Below, piece after piece: positions 56,810 through 64,000 of a stretch of 64,000 bases of DNA. The stretch comes from CAJQQK01 sp963696075. GTDB taxonomy: Bacteria > Pseudomonadota > Alphaproteobacteria > Rhizobiales > Hyphomicrobiaceae. The stretch is taken from positions 620,001 to 684,000 of the forward strand of contig CAVOJD010000029.1 in assembly GCA_963696075.1 (NCBI GenBank), given 5' to 3'. Both the position numbers and the translations under genes were made by a program. The notes under the pieces were generated by a model. That model was not told where the DNA came from and ran no database searches. It worked only from the letters and a program-made list of their open reading frames with translations. The stretch's first letter is position 1. Each line of letters starts with the position of its first letter.

Positions 56810-58156
56810 ATGGACGGAGATCTCGCGCAGACCGCGAAAACGGCTGACCTCGACGACAAGTCGCGCAGGCAACTTGAGGCCGTCCGCGGCCTGATCCGGT
56901 CCCTCGCGCCGCGGATTGGCGCCAACGTCGGCATTCGCCTATGGGACGGCTCGCTGGAACCGCTCGGCCCCGCGGCCGACCCGAAACTCGAGATCGCGAT
57001 CTCCGGCCCCGGCGTCATCGGCGCGATCCTGCGCTGGCCGACACTCGACAACATCATCCGCCACTACATCGACAAGCGCCTCGACATCCGCGGCGGGACG
57101 CTCCTCGACATCGGCCGCGAATTCAACCGCACCGGCCGCGACGTCTCGGTGCGCAGCCTCAACCGCCTGAAGATCGTGCGCGACCTCGCACCCTTCCTGC
57201 GAACGCCGGCCGAAATCCCCCCCGACGAACACGGCTTCGACGGCGAAATCAGCGGCCGCCAGCAGTCGCGCCGCGACAACAAGGCCTTCATCCAGTTTCA
57301 CTATGACCTCTCGAACCAGTTCTACGCCCTCTTCCTGGACCCCGAGATGGTCTATTCGTGCGCCTATTTCACGGATTGGCAAAACGACATCGCAACCGCC
57401 CAGCACGACAAGCTCGAGATGATCTGCCGCAAGCTGCGCCTCAAGCCCGGCGACCGTTTCCTCGACGTCGGTGCGGGATGGGGGGGGCTCGTGTGTCATG
57501 CAGCAACCCACTATGGTGTCACCGCCCACGGCATCACGCTGTCTGAGGCGCAGTTGGCCTACGCCCGTGAGAAGATCGCCAAGCTCGGCCTCACCGACCG
57601 CGTCACGATGGAATTGACCGACTATCAGAACGTGACGGGGCGCTATGACAAGATCGCGTCAATCGGCATGTACGAGCACATCGGCCTGAAGAACATCCCA
57701 GGCTATATGCGCAAGATGCGCGGCCTGCTCGATGACGACGGCCTGTTCCTGAACCACGCCATTTCCCGGCGCGCGCCCAAACGCTCCCTGTTGGGGCGGC
57801 GCTGGCGGCCCGAACAGCGCGCGATCGCCAAGTACATCTTTCCGGGCGGCGAACTCGATGACATCGGCCGCTCGGTGACCGCGATGGAACGGGCCGGCTT
57901 CGAGGTTCACGATGTCGAGGGCTGGCGCCGTCACTACGCGCTCACCTGCGAGCTGTGGTTGAACCGCCTGGTTGATCATCGTGACGCCGCAGTCCAAGAG
58001 ATCGGCGAGGACAAGTATCGCATCTGGACGGCGTATCTGGCTGGCGTGTCACTCGCCTTCGAGCGTGGCACGCTGCGCATCTTCCAGACGCTCGCCTCGA
58101 AAACGCCGAAGCGCCCGCCACCGCTGCCCCCGACCCGCGCCGACCTCTACCGCTGA
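56810..58156 (+). CDS. cfa: Cyclopropane-fatty-acyl-phospholipid synthase
   Basis: 448 residues from ATG 56810 (GGGAGGG just before). N-terminal SCP-like/dimer domain (about 20-125), then the methyltransferase: motif I LDVGAGWGGLVCHAA, FIQFHYDLSNQFYALFLDPEMVYSCAYF (start of the family core), and GMYEHIGLKN with the conserved Glu. It transfers a methylene from S-adenosylmethionine to membrane phospholipid double bonds. The family reads GCGWGG; here GAGWGG. Last gene of the fad operon, 64 bp after fadI. Confidence 0.93.
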   Translation: MDGDLAQTAKTADLDDKSRRQLEAVRGLIRSLAPRIGANVGIRLWDGSLEPLGPAADPKLEIAISGPGVIGAILRWPTLDNIIRHYIDKRLDIRGGTLLDIGREFNRTGRDVSVRSLNRLKIVRDLAPFLRTPAEIPPDEHGFDGEISGRQQSRRDNKAFIQFHYDLSNQFYALFLDPEMVYSCAYFTDWQNDIATAQHDKLEMICRKLRLKPGDRFLDVGAGWGGLVCHAATHYGVTAHGITLSEAQLAYAREKIAKLGLTDRVTMELTDYQNVTGRYDKIASIGMYEHIGLKNIPGYMRKMRGLLDDDGLFLNHAISRRAPKRSLLGRRWRPEQRAIAKYIFPGGELDDIGRSVTAMERAGFEVHDVEGWRRHYALTCELWLNRLVDHRDAAVQEIGEDKYRIWTAYLAGVSLAFERGTLRIFQTLASKTPKRPPPLPPTRADLYR

Positions 58157-58194
58157 GCCAAGCGCGGTGCGTCCAAAGCGGCGCTGAGACGGCG

Positions 58195-59944
58195 CTATGA
58201 CTTTTGTCGCGTGCTTTCTTCCTGCTTGAGTTCTTTCTTCGAGAGCTTGCCGATGATCGTCTTCGGCAACTCGTCGCGGATCTCGATCTCGGCGGGAAGT
58301 TCGATCTTCGAGAGCGACTTGGCTGCGAATTCGAGCAACTCCATGACCGATGCCGACTGGCCTTTGGCAAGCTTGATGAAGGCCTTGGGCGCTTCGCCAC
58401 GATAGTCGTCCGCAATGCCGATGACGGTGACTTCCTCGACGGCAGGGTGGCGGTAGAAGACTTCCTCGATGTTGCGCGGATAGACGTTGTAGCCGGACGA
58501 AATGATCATGTCCTTGAGCCGGTCGACGATGTAGAAAAAGCCGTCCTCATCCATGACCGCGATATCACCGGTCCGGAAGAACTCGCCAACGAATGCATTC
58601 GCCGTTTCTTCCGGTTTCTCCCAGTAGCCCTTCATGACCTGCGGCCCGGCGGCACAGATCTCGCCTTTTTCTCCAAGGGCCACCTCCCGCGTCGGATCAT
58701 CGACATCGCGCAGCGACAGGATCGTCTGCGGCAGCGGCAGGCCGATCGAATTCTCCTTCACCGGACCGATCAGCGGGTTCGAGGTGAGCACCGGCGAGGT
58801 TTCCGACAGCCCGTAGCCCTCGACCAGCTTGCATCCCGTCAACATCCTCGAACCGGTTCTTGACCTCAAGCGGCAGCGCGGCCCCGCCCGAGAGGCAGAA
58901 CTTCAAGGAGGAGAGGTCGTAGCTATCCAGTTTCTGGTGATTGATGATGGCATTGAACAGCGTGGGCACGCCCGGCATCACCGTCGGCTTGGTCTTGGTG
59001 ATGAGCTTCATGGCATCATCAAGAACAAACCGTGGCATGATCACGAGTTCGGCTGCCCGCCAGATCCCGTAGTTCATCACCACCGTCATCGCGAAGACGT
59101 GGAAGAACGGCAGCACGGCCATGATCCGCTCGTCCGCGTCCCTGAGCTCAGGCGCCCAATCACTGACCTGCTGGACATTGATGGTGATATTGGCGTGGGT
59201 GAGCATCGCCCCCTTCGGCGTACCCGTCGTACCGCCCGTATACTGAAGAACAGCGATGTCTTCTTCCGGGACGATTTCGGCTGGCTCAAACCGGCCGTCA
59301 TTGTCGACGAGCGTGCTCTCGTCGATGATCTTGTCCTTGGCGGGACTGCGGGCGACGGCGGCAAGATCACCATTCTTGAACAGCCGGAACGCCAGCGCCT
59401 TCGGCATCGGGAGCAGTTTCGTGAATGAGCCGACGATCGCCCGCTTCAGAACGCCGCGGTTGAGCATTTCCTCGACCTTGCCGAACAATAACTTCAAGTC
59501 GAGCGTAACAATCGTGTCGGTTTGACTGTCCGTAATCTGGAACTCGAGCTCTTCGGCCGTGTAGAGCGGGTTGTAATTCACCACCACGGCGCCGATTTTT
59601 GCCGCCGCGAAGTAATAGACAATAAACGTCGGACAGTTCGGCAGCAGCAGGCCGACCTTGTCGCCTTTCTTGATTCCGAGCCCTTGCAGACCCTTCGCCG
59701 CGCGGTCGACGAGCTGTCCCACGTTGGCGTAAGTTAATGGTTTCCCAAGGAAATTCGTGCAGATCTTGTCACCGTGCCGACTGACGGCGCGATCAATGAT
59801 GGCCCCGACGGGGGTCGCCTGATAGGCCTTGTCCCAGCTGACTGCGTCGGGATAGGACTTGAGCCAGGCGTAGTCGGATCGCGCCGTCCCATCAGCGACG
59901 GAGCCTTGTGTGGCGGCGTTTGGTGAGGGGTCGGGCTCGGGCAT
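58195..59944 (-). pseudogene. Long-chain fatty acid-CoA ligase, frameshifted
   Basis: First part from the Met at 59944: YTGGTTGTPKGAMLTHANI (AMP-binding P-loop-like motif), ITKTKPTVMPGVPTLFNAI, LKFCLSGGAALPLEVKNRFE, after which the reading turns into non-family sequence. The +1 frame supplies LTGCKLVEGYGLSETSPV, GEICAAGPQVMKGYW, FRTGDIAVMDEDGFFYIVDRLKDMIISSGYNVYPRNIEE and the C-terminal KTIIGKLSKKEL. One extra base near 58845-58846 (CC) is enough. Without it the product is about 582 residues, the FadD size. Activates free fatty acids to acyl-CoA for beta-oxidation. Convergent with cfa. Confidence 0.88.
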
Positions 59945-60324
59945 ATCTGAGACTCGCTTTGTTCTCGCGTTCGGTCCCAGCATTTTAGCAGATTAGCGCC
60001 TGTTAAGCGGAATGACTTTCTTACCCGCCGCAGACGCTATAGTATCAGCGGTATCAAAAAAGCACGCGCCACTTGAATTATCGGCTGTGAAGGCTGTATG
60101 GGCAGTGGTTGCGCAAGTCAGCCGAGAACCATCATTGGTTGTGCGGATGCCGAAAACAGCGATCGTCAGCCAAAAACCGGCACACGTCTTGCCTATGAGG
60201 TGGGTGCCGTTGCCGAGTGGTTTACGGTTTTGGGATATGGCCCTTGTTCACCAATCGGGACTGGACTACTTGTTCCGATTCAGAGCGTTCCGTGAGCCTC
60301 AACTGGCCCGGTGGGAGATAAGGT
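59945..60324. other. Non-coding region upstream of the acyl carrier protein gene
   Basis: No credible gene; a 106-codon plus frame from 60012 lacks protein-like composition. Divergent promoters for the acyl-CoA ligase and the ACP gene presumably lie here. Not as GC-rich as the flanks around 60000-60080. Confidence 0.5.
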
Positions 60325-60600
60325 ATGGATGAAGTCGCGACCAAGATCGTCGAGATCCTCAAGAAGCACATGAAAGAACCGCGCGACGATATCGATACGT
60401 CGACGGAATTGACGGATCTACAGATCGAATCTTTGGATCTAGCAATGATCGTCTTCGATATCGAAGATACGTTCGGGATCGAGATCCCCTACAACGCAAA
60501 TGAAGATGCTGGTGACTTTAAGACGGTTGGCTCCGTCGTCGATAAGGTCAAGGCACTTATTGCCGAGTCAGGCTCGAGCCCGGCCAGCGCAAGCGCCTGA
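60325..60600 (+). CDS. Acyl carrier protein, NodF-like
   Basis: 91 residues. Phosphopantetheine attachment Ser is in LQIESLDLAMIVFDIEDTFGIEIP; the usual DSL is ESL here. The sequence is closer in layout to NodF-type specialised ACPs than to AcpP or AcpXL (I judge this from memory of family sequences). It carries acyl chains for a dedicated synthase. The ketosynthase gene follows on the same strand after a 292-bp gap with no gene in it, and together they look like a NodF/NodE-type pair, but no other nodulation gene is near. Confidence 0.85.
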   Translation: MDEVATKIVEILKKHMKEPRDDIDTSTELTDLQIESLDLAMIVFDIEDTFGIEIPYNANEDAGDFKTVGSVVDKVKALIAESGSSPASASA

Positions 60601-60892
60601 TCGACAGGCTCAAGCCGGTCACGCGCACGGATTCGCGCGCGATCGCGCCGGGGCAATGCCCCACCAGACGCGCTGGCCGGCCTTCAATTTGGCCTCCAGT
60701 CCTGAGTGAACGGTATCGCGCCACGGCTCGCTCGGCAGGCGCGGTATTTGCTTGTTCGCCAAAAGGCCGCGTTTGGCAGTAATGCCGCCGGGCTGTCCAC
60801 TTGGCGGGGCAGGCAACCATGATCCAGGGTTTGCGCCGGACAACGCCGGACACCCTGGTGTTATGATTTTCCAACGTTGAGGAAGACTTCGA

Positions 60893-62137
60893 ATGGCAGA
60901 AGCGAAAGAGAAGCGTCGGGTTGTCGTGACCGGCATGGGCGTCGTCACCCCGATCGGCCTCGACGTCGATGCATTCTGGCAGGGGCTGCGCGAGGCGCGC
61001 GTCGGCGTGAGTGAGCTTGGCGGCTTTCCCCTCGAGGATCTCAAGATCCTGATCGCAGCCCAGATCAAGGACTTCGACCCGAAAGAGCATCTGCGCCACT
61101 TCAAGCGTGACAAGATCATCATGCACGCGGATCGCTATTCCTGGTTCGCTGCCGCTGCCGCCGACCAGGCCGTCAGGCAATCCGGCCTCGAAGTCCCCTT
61201 TGTCGATCCCTATCGCACCGCCTGCATCATCGGCTCCGGCGCGGGCGGCCTCGTCACTTACGAGAAGGCCTACCGCGACCTGTTCATCGAGAACAAGCGC
61301 GCCACGCACCCCTTGACGCTGCTGCGCATCATCGGCTCGTCCGCGTCCGCCCACGTCGGCATCGAGTTCGGCGTCAAAGGCCCGACGTTTGCGACCTGCT
61401 CGGCCTGCTCGACGGCAACCCATGCGATCGGCACCGCCCGCGACTACATCGAGCACGGCCTCGTCGACGTCGCCATCGCCGGTGCATCCGAATCGGTCAT
61501 CAACTACGGCACCATGAAAGCCTGGCAGGCCCTTCACGTCCTCTCGCCGGAAGGCTGCTTCCCGTTTGCGAAGAAGCGTAACGGCACCGTCCTCGGCGAA
61601 GGCGCCGGCATCCTCGTTCTCGAGGAATACGAGCACGCCAAGGCGCGCGGCGCGACGATCCTCGCCGAACTGTGCGGTTACGGCATGACGTCGGACGCCA
61701 AGGACATGGTCAACCCCGACATCGAAGGCCCAAGCGTCGCCATGCAGTTGGCGCTTGAAAATGCCGGCATCGCCCCGACCGATATCGACTACCTCAATGC
61801 CCACGGCACGGCGACCGCGATCAACGACAAGAACGAGACCAACGCCATCAAGGCCGTCTATGGCGATCACGCCAAAAAGCTGGCGATTTCCTCGACGAAG
61901 TCGATGCATGGTCATCCGCTTGGCGCCGGTGGCGGCATCGAAGCCGTCGCCTGCATCAAGGCGATCAATGAAGGCTGGGTGCCGCCAACCGCCGGCCTCG
62001 ATGAAGCCGATCCCGATTGCGATCTCGATTATGTACCCAACGTCGGTCGCGACATGAAGGTCGACTACGCGATGTCGAACTCGTTCGCGTTCGGTGGTCT
62101 GAACGCGGTGCTGGTGTTCGGCAAACCGCCTGCATAA
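60893..62137 (+). CDS. Beta-ketoacyl-ACP synthase, NodE/FabF-like
   Basis: 414 residues from ATG 60893 (GAGGAAG upstream). Ketosynthase catalytic triad: Cys in FATCSACSTATHAIG, His in NAHGTATAINDKNE, and His in STKSMHGHPLGAGGGIEAV. The N-terminus RRVVVTGMGVVTPIG and GGVTAINFAFG-type end (SNSFAFGGLNAVLVF) are KAS II features. It condenses malonyl-ACP with acyl-ACP, presumably on the neighbouring specialised ACP, for a lipid or secondary acyl product. Substrate unknown. Confidence 0.92.
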   Translation: MAEAKEKRRVVVTGMGVVTPIGLDVDAFWQGLREARVGVSELGGFPLEDLKILIAAQIKDFDPKEHLRHFKRDKIIMHADRYSWFAAAAADQAVRQSGLEVPFVDPYRTACIIGSGAGGLVTYEKAYRDLFIENKRATHPLTLLRIIGSSASAHVGIEFGVKGPTFATCSACSTATHAIGTARDYIEHGLVDVAIAGASESVINYGTMKAWQALHVLSPEGCFPFAKKRNGTVLGEGAGILVLEEYEHAKARGATILAELCGYGMTSDAKDMVNPDIEGPSVAMQLALENAGIAPTDIDYLNAHGTATAINDKNETNAIKAVYGDHAKKLAISSTKSMHGHPLGAGGGIEAVACIKAINEGWVPPTAGLDEADPDCDLDYVPNVGRDMKVDYAMSNSFAFGGLNAVLVFGKPPA

Positions 62138-62192
62138 TAAGGCCAGCCCAGGCCCCGCATGAGCGGTTCGGCTGGCAGGGAAGGCGGGCCGC

Positions 62193-62684
62193 ATGCCAAC
62201 CAATCTGATCCGCCGGAAATTCGACAAAGGTGGCGCGGCAGCGAAATCAGTTGCCGCGCGCCCGGGCGGAACCGAACGCCTGGCCCGCCTCACCGTTGGC
62301 CGTCACCACCTGACCCTGGCGCTCCTCGAGACGCGCACCGCGGACGTCATCTGGCGCGCACTCCCCCTCTTTTCGATTGCCGAGACGTGGGGCGAGAGCA
62401 TTCACTTCGACACCCCCCTCAAGACCGGTCGCGAACGCACCGCCCGCCTCAATGTCGCGCCGGGAGACGTGTGCTTCTGGAGCGAAGATGAACGCGTCGT
62501 CCTTGCCTGGGGACCGACACCGATCTCCCGCCCCGATGAGATCCGCCTCATGCGTCCCTGCAACATATGGGCGCGAACGCTCGGAGACCCGGCGATCCTG
62601 GCCAGCATCACCCCGGGCGAGAAGGTCTCGCTCGAACGTGCACCGCAAACGGATCGGCAGATCGATAAGCAGGTCGATCAGTAG
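62193..62684 (+). CDS. Cyclophilin-like fold protein (TM1367-type)
   Basis: 163 residues from ATG 62193. The core (about 35-150) has LTVGRHHLTLALLETRTADVIWRALPLFSIAETWGESIHF and APGDVCFWSEDERVVLAWGPTPISRPDEIRLMRPCNIWARTLGD, the layout of the cyclophilin-like DUF369/TM1367 family, not a true peptidyl-prolyl isomerase. The N-terminal 30 residues are basic and non-conserved. It follows the ketosynthase by 55 bp, and its 3' end overlaps the convergent glycosyltransferase by 7 bp. Confidence 0.75.
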   Translation: MPTNLIRRKFDKGGAAAKSVAARPGGTERLARLTVGRHHLTLALLETRTADVIWRALPLFSIAETWGESIHFDTPLKTGRERTARLNVAPGDVCFWSEDERVVLAWGPTPISRPDEIRLMRPCNIWARTLGDPAILASITPGEKVSLERAPQTDRQIDKQVDQ

Positions 62685-63736
62685 AGCGTGGCCGGCCAGC
62701 CATAGTCCTCGCTCGGCTGCCCCTCGGTCGTCATGTCCCAGAGATAACGCGCAACCCGGTCGCTGCCGGTGCGCTCCCGGGCAATGCGCCGTCCGATCGC
62801 ACCGATCCGCCGGCGTTCTTTGTCGTCCGCAAAAAGCGCATTCATCTTATCGGCCAGGTCCGCGATCGTCGTGTAATTGACGATGCCATCCTCATAAAGC
62901 GCCTCGAGCTGCGCCTCGCCCTGGCACAACGCCGTGATGCCGAGCCCCAGGAGTTGGGCAATACGGTTCGAGGAATAGAGAAAGTCGACCGGCCGGCGTT
63001 CGTCCAGCGGCAGGTTGGGCGACATCGCGGCCTGGCCGAGCGCTTCGATGAAACCCGGGCCTCTAAGGCGCGGTGTCCCGAAGATCTTGCCGCCGGCAAA
63101 GAAGCGCAAATCGGGCGCAAGTCCGGCCTGCAGCTCCCGCACCTGCGGCTCACGGCGTTGGTCCCCGTTGCCAAGAAAGATCCCGTCGTAGACGAGAGCA
63201 TCGCGCGCCAGTGCTGAAACATCGACGCCGGCAAGGGCGGGATCGACCGGGTTCGGGCAGAAGGCGACGGAGGCGGGCCGGGGCGCCAGCATTGCGAGTT
63301 TATCGGGCGCGCCGGTTGTGATGAAGGAGGCGTCCATGCCCGCCGCGCGCGCCGTGAAGCGCGCCATCGTGGCCTCGCGAAACGTCGGGTCGAGGTGCAA
63401 CTGCCCGAGGCGGACGCCATCGACAGCGCCGCGCACGGCGTCAAGCGTGTCGCGCTCGGTCATATCGGCATGCCCGAACACGACGAGATGCGGCCGGTAC
63501 GTCTTCGCCGATTCGACGATGATGCGGTTCATGGCCCCGCGCCCGAACCGTTTGCGTGAGAAGAGGCCCACTTCGCGCGCCACGTCCCGGTCCGAGATGG
63601 TGAGCACATGGGCGCCCGCGCGGATAAAGCCGTTCTGGAGCGCGAACCAGGAATTGTAGTATTCCGCCCCGAACGCACCGCGCTCGAAGTCCGCTACGAT
63701 CAGGACCCGTTTTCCCTCGAGCTTGGCTTGTCCCAT
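62678..63736 (-). CDS. Glycosyltransferase, CgeB/spore-maturation-protein-like
   Basis: 352 residues starting at ATG 63736. N-terminal Rossmann segment KRVLIVADFERGAFG, the middle NPVDPAL.. and the C-terminal nucleotide-sugar region with SPNLPLDERRPVDFLYSSNRIAQLLGLGITALCQ and YEDGIVNYTTIADLADKMNALFADDKERRRIG, typical of the GT4-like CgeB family. Such proteins work in polysaccharide or lipopolysaccharide assembly. It is followed on the same strand (upstream in sequence order) by another cell-envelope-type gene entering from the right edge. Confidence 0.8.
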   Translation of the reverse strand: MGQAKLEGKRVLIVADFERGAFGAEYYNSWFALQNGFIRAGAHVLTISDRDVAREVGLFSRKRFGRGAMNRIIVESAKTYRPHLVVFGHADMTERDTLDAVRGAVDGVRLGQLHLDPTFREATMARFTARAAGMDASFITTGAPDKLAMLAPRPASVAFCPNPVDPALAGVDVSALARDALVYDGIFLGNGDQRREPQVRELQAGLAPDLRFFAGGKIFGTPRLRGPGFIEALGQAAMSPNLPLDERRPVDFLYSSNRIAQLLGLGITALCQGEAQLEALYEDGIVNYTTIADLADKMNALFADDKERRRIGAIGRRIARERTGSDRVARYLWDMTTEGQPSEDYGWPATLY

Positions 63737-63774
63737 CCCTGCCTCACACCCTGGCTGGTGTCGTTATCGCTCAA

Positions 63775-64000
63775 TCATTTCCAGTAATCACCGATCCACG
63801 TCGCGGGCTTGAGCCCCTTGTGGATGCCCCCCGGCCAGCGCCCGGCCAGCGCATCGTCGGGGTTGGGATGGCCGTGAAAGACCACGATCTTCGCGCCGGC
63901 GGGCACTTTTGACGGCATCAGCCAGTTGGCCGGCATGCCGTGCCATTTGATGCCGCCCGGCAGGCAGTGGCGCTTGAAGCTGACGCACCATTCGGCCGGC
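63775..64000 (-). CDS. 3' end of a probable cell-envelope glycosyltransferase-cluster gene
   Basis: Only the last ~75 residues are in the window; the start lies beyond 64000. They include EWCVSFKRHCLPGGIKWHGMP, VVFHGHPNPDDALAG and a terminal WIGDYWK, patterns seen in proteins next to CgeB-like glycosyltransferases. Not truncated by a stop: TGA at 63775-63777 is its natural end. The two genes are 38 bp apart on the same strand. Confidence 0.5.
   Translation of the reverse strand, partial: PAEWCVSFKRHCLPGGIKWHGMPANWLMPSKVPAGAKIVVFHGHPNPDDALAGRWPGGIHKGLKPATWIGDYWK

Noticed and set aside
60325..62137. Nodulation (nod) cluster
   Set aside because: Only an ACP and KAS resembling NodF/NodE are present; no nodABC or nodD and no other symbiosis gene within view.

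Overview
The window is GC-rich, gene-dense chromosomal DNA of an alphaproteobacterium. The clearest lineage marks are a DUF1476 (ATP synthase inhibitor zeta-type) gene divergent from purC, the purC-purS-purQ-purL order with the BolA and monothiol glutaredoxin genes following on the same strand, and proteins that look alphaproteobacterial throughout. The order within the class cannot be fixed by eye. No plasmid, phage or IS machinery is visible; two tRNA genes, Val(CAC) and Pro(GGG), lie in the window.

Layout. 0-10 kb: ettA (ABC-F translation factor), a META-domain protein, a one-TM unknown protein, a probable structured RNA ending in a strong hairpin, monomeric NADP isocitrate dehydrogenase (icd), a secreted YHS protein, a tandem array of about 150-bp hairpin repeats abutting tRNA-Val, two unknown exported proteins and a TusA-like protein. 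10-18 kb: an RND/MMPL exporter, a DMT transporter, an enolase-superfamily enzyme overlapping a TrmJ-like RNA methyltransferase, an unknown exported protein and rpsD. 18-21.4 kb: two tandem paralogous surface or secreted proteins with an RTX-like block, the first truncated.

21.4-31.4 kb: PqiA-type membrane gene (frameshifted), grxD, bolA, an alpha/beta hydrolase, an acyltransferase (frameshifted), the purL-purQ-purS-purC operon, DUF1476 and an unknown exported protein. 31.4-35 kb: a dead RBBP9/YdeN-type hydrolase, a GST, an M20 peptidase and an exported TPR protein. 35.4-42.3 kb: one very large modular gene (about 2300 codons) with eight Ig-like domain pairs, three copies of another beta domain and a C-terminal FG-GAP block. 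42.4-50.5 kb: tRNA-Pro, MFS exporter, methyltransferase, purB, a DadA-like oxidase, a tiny membrane protein, a P1 peptidase (frameshifted), a double-CDGSH protein and a membrane protein.

50.8-60 kb is a fatty-acid block: fadE (frameshifted), a FadJ/FadB-like bifunctional enzyme, a FadI-like thiolase and cyclopropane fatty acid synthase on the plus strand, converging on a long-chain acyl-CoA synthetase (frameshifted). 60.3-64 kb: an acyl carrier protein and ketosynthase resembling the NodF/NodE pair, a cyclophilin-like protein, a CgeB-like glycosyltransferase and the 3' end of another probable glycosyltransferase-cluster gene.

Six genes carry single lesions (five one-base frameshifts, one nonsense codon). 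In at least five the protein continues perfectly in another frame or after the stop, so either the assembly has scattered indels or the genome is accumulating pseudogenes; raw reads would decide. The most interesting unexplained items are the hairpin repeat array beside tRNA-Val, the structured RNA candidate upstream of icd, the truncated/complete secreted-protein pair, and the giant repeat protein.
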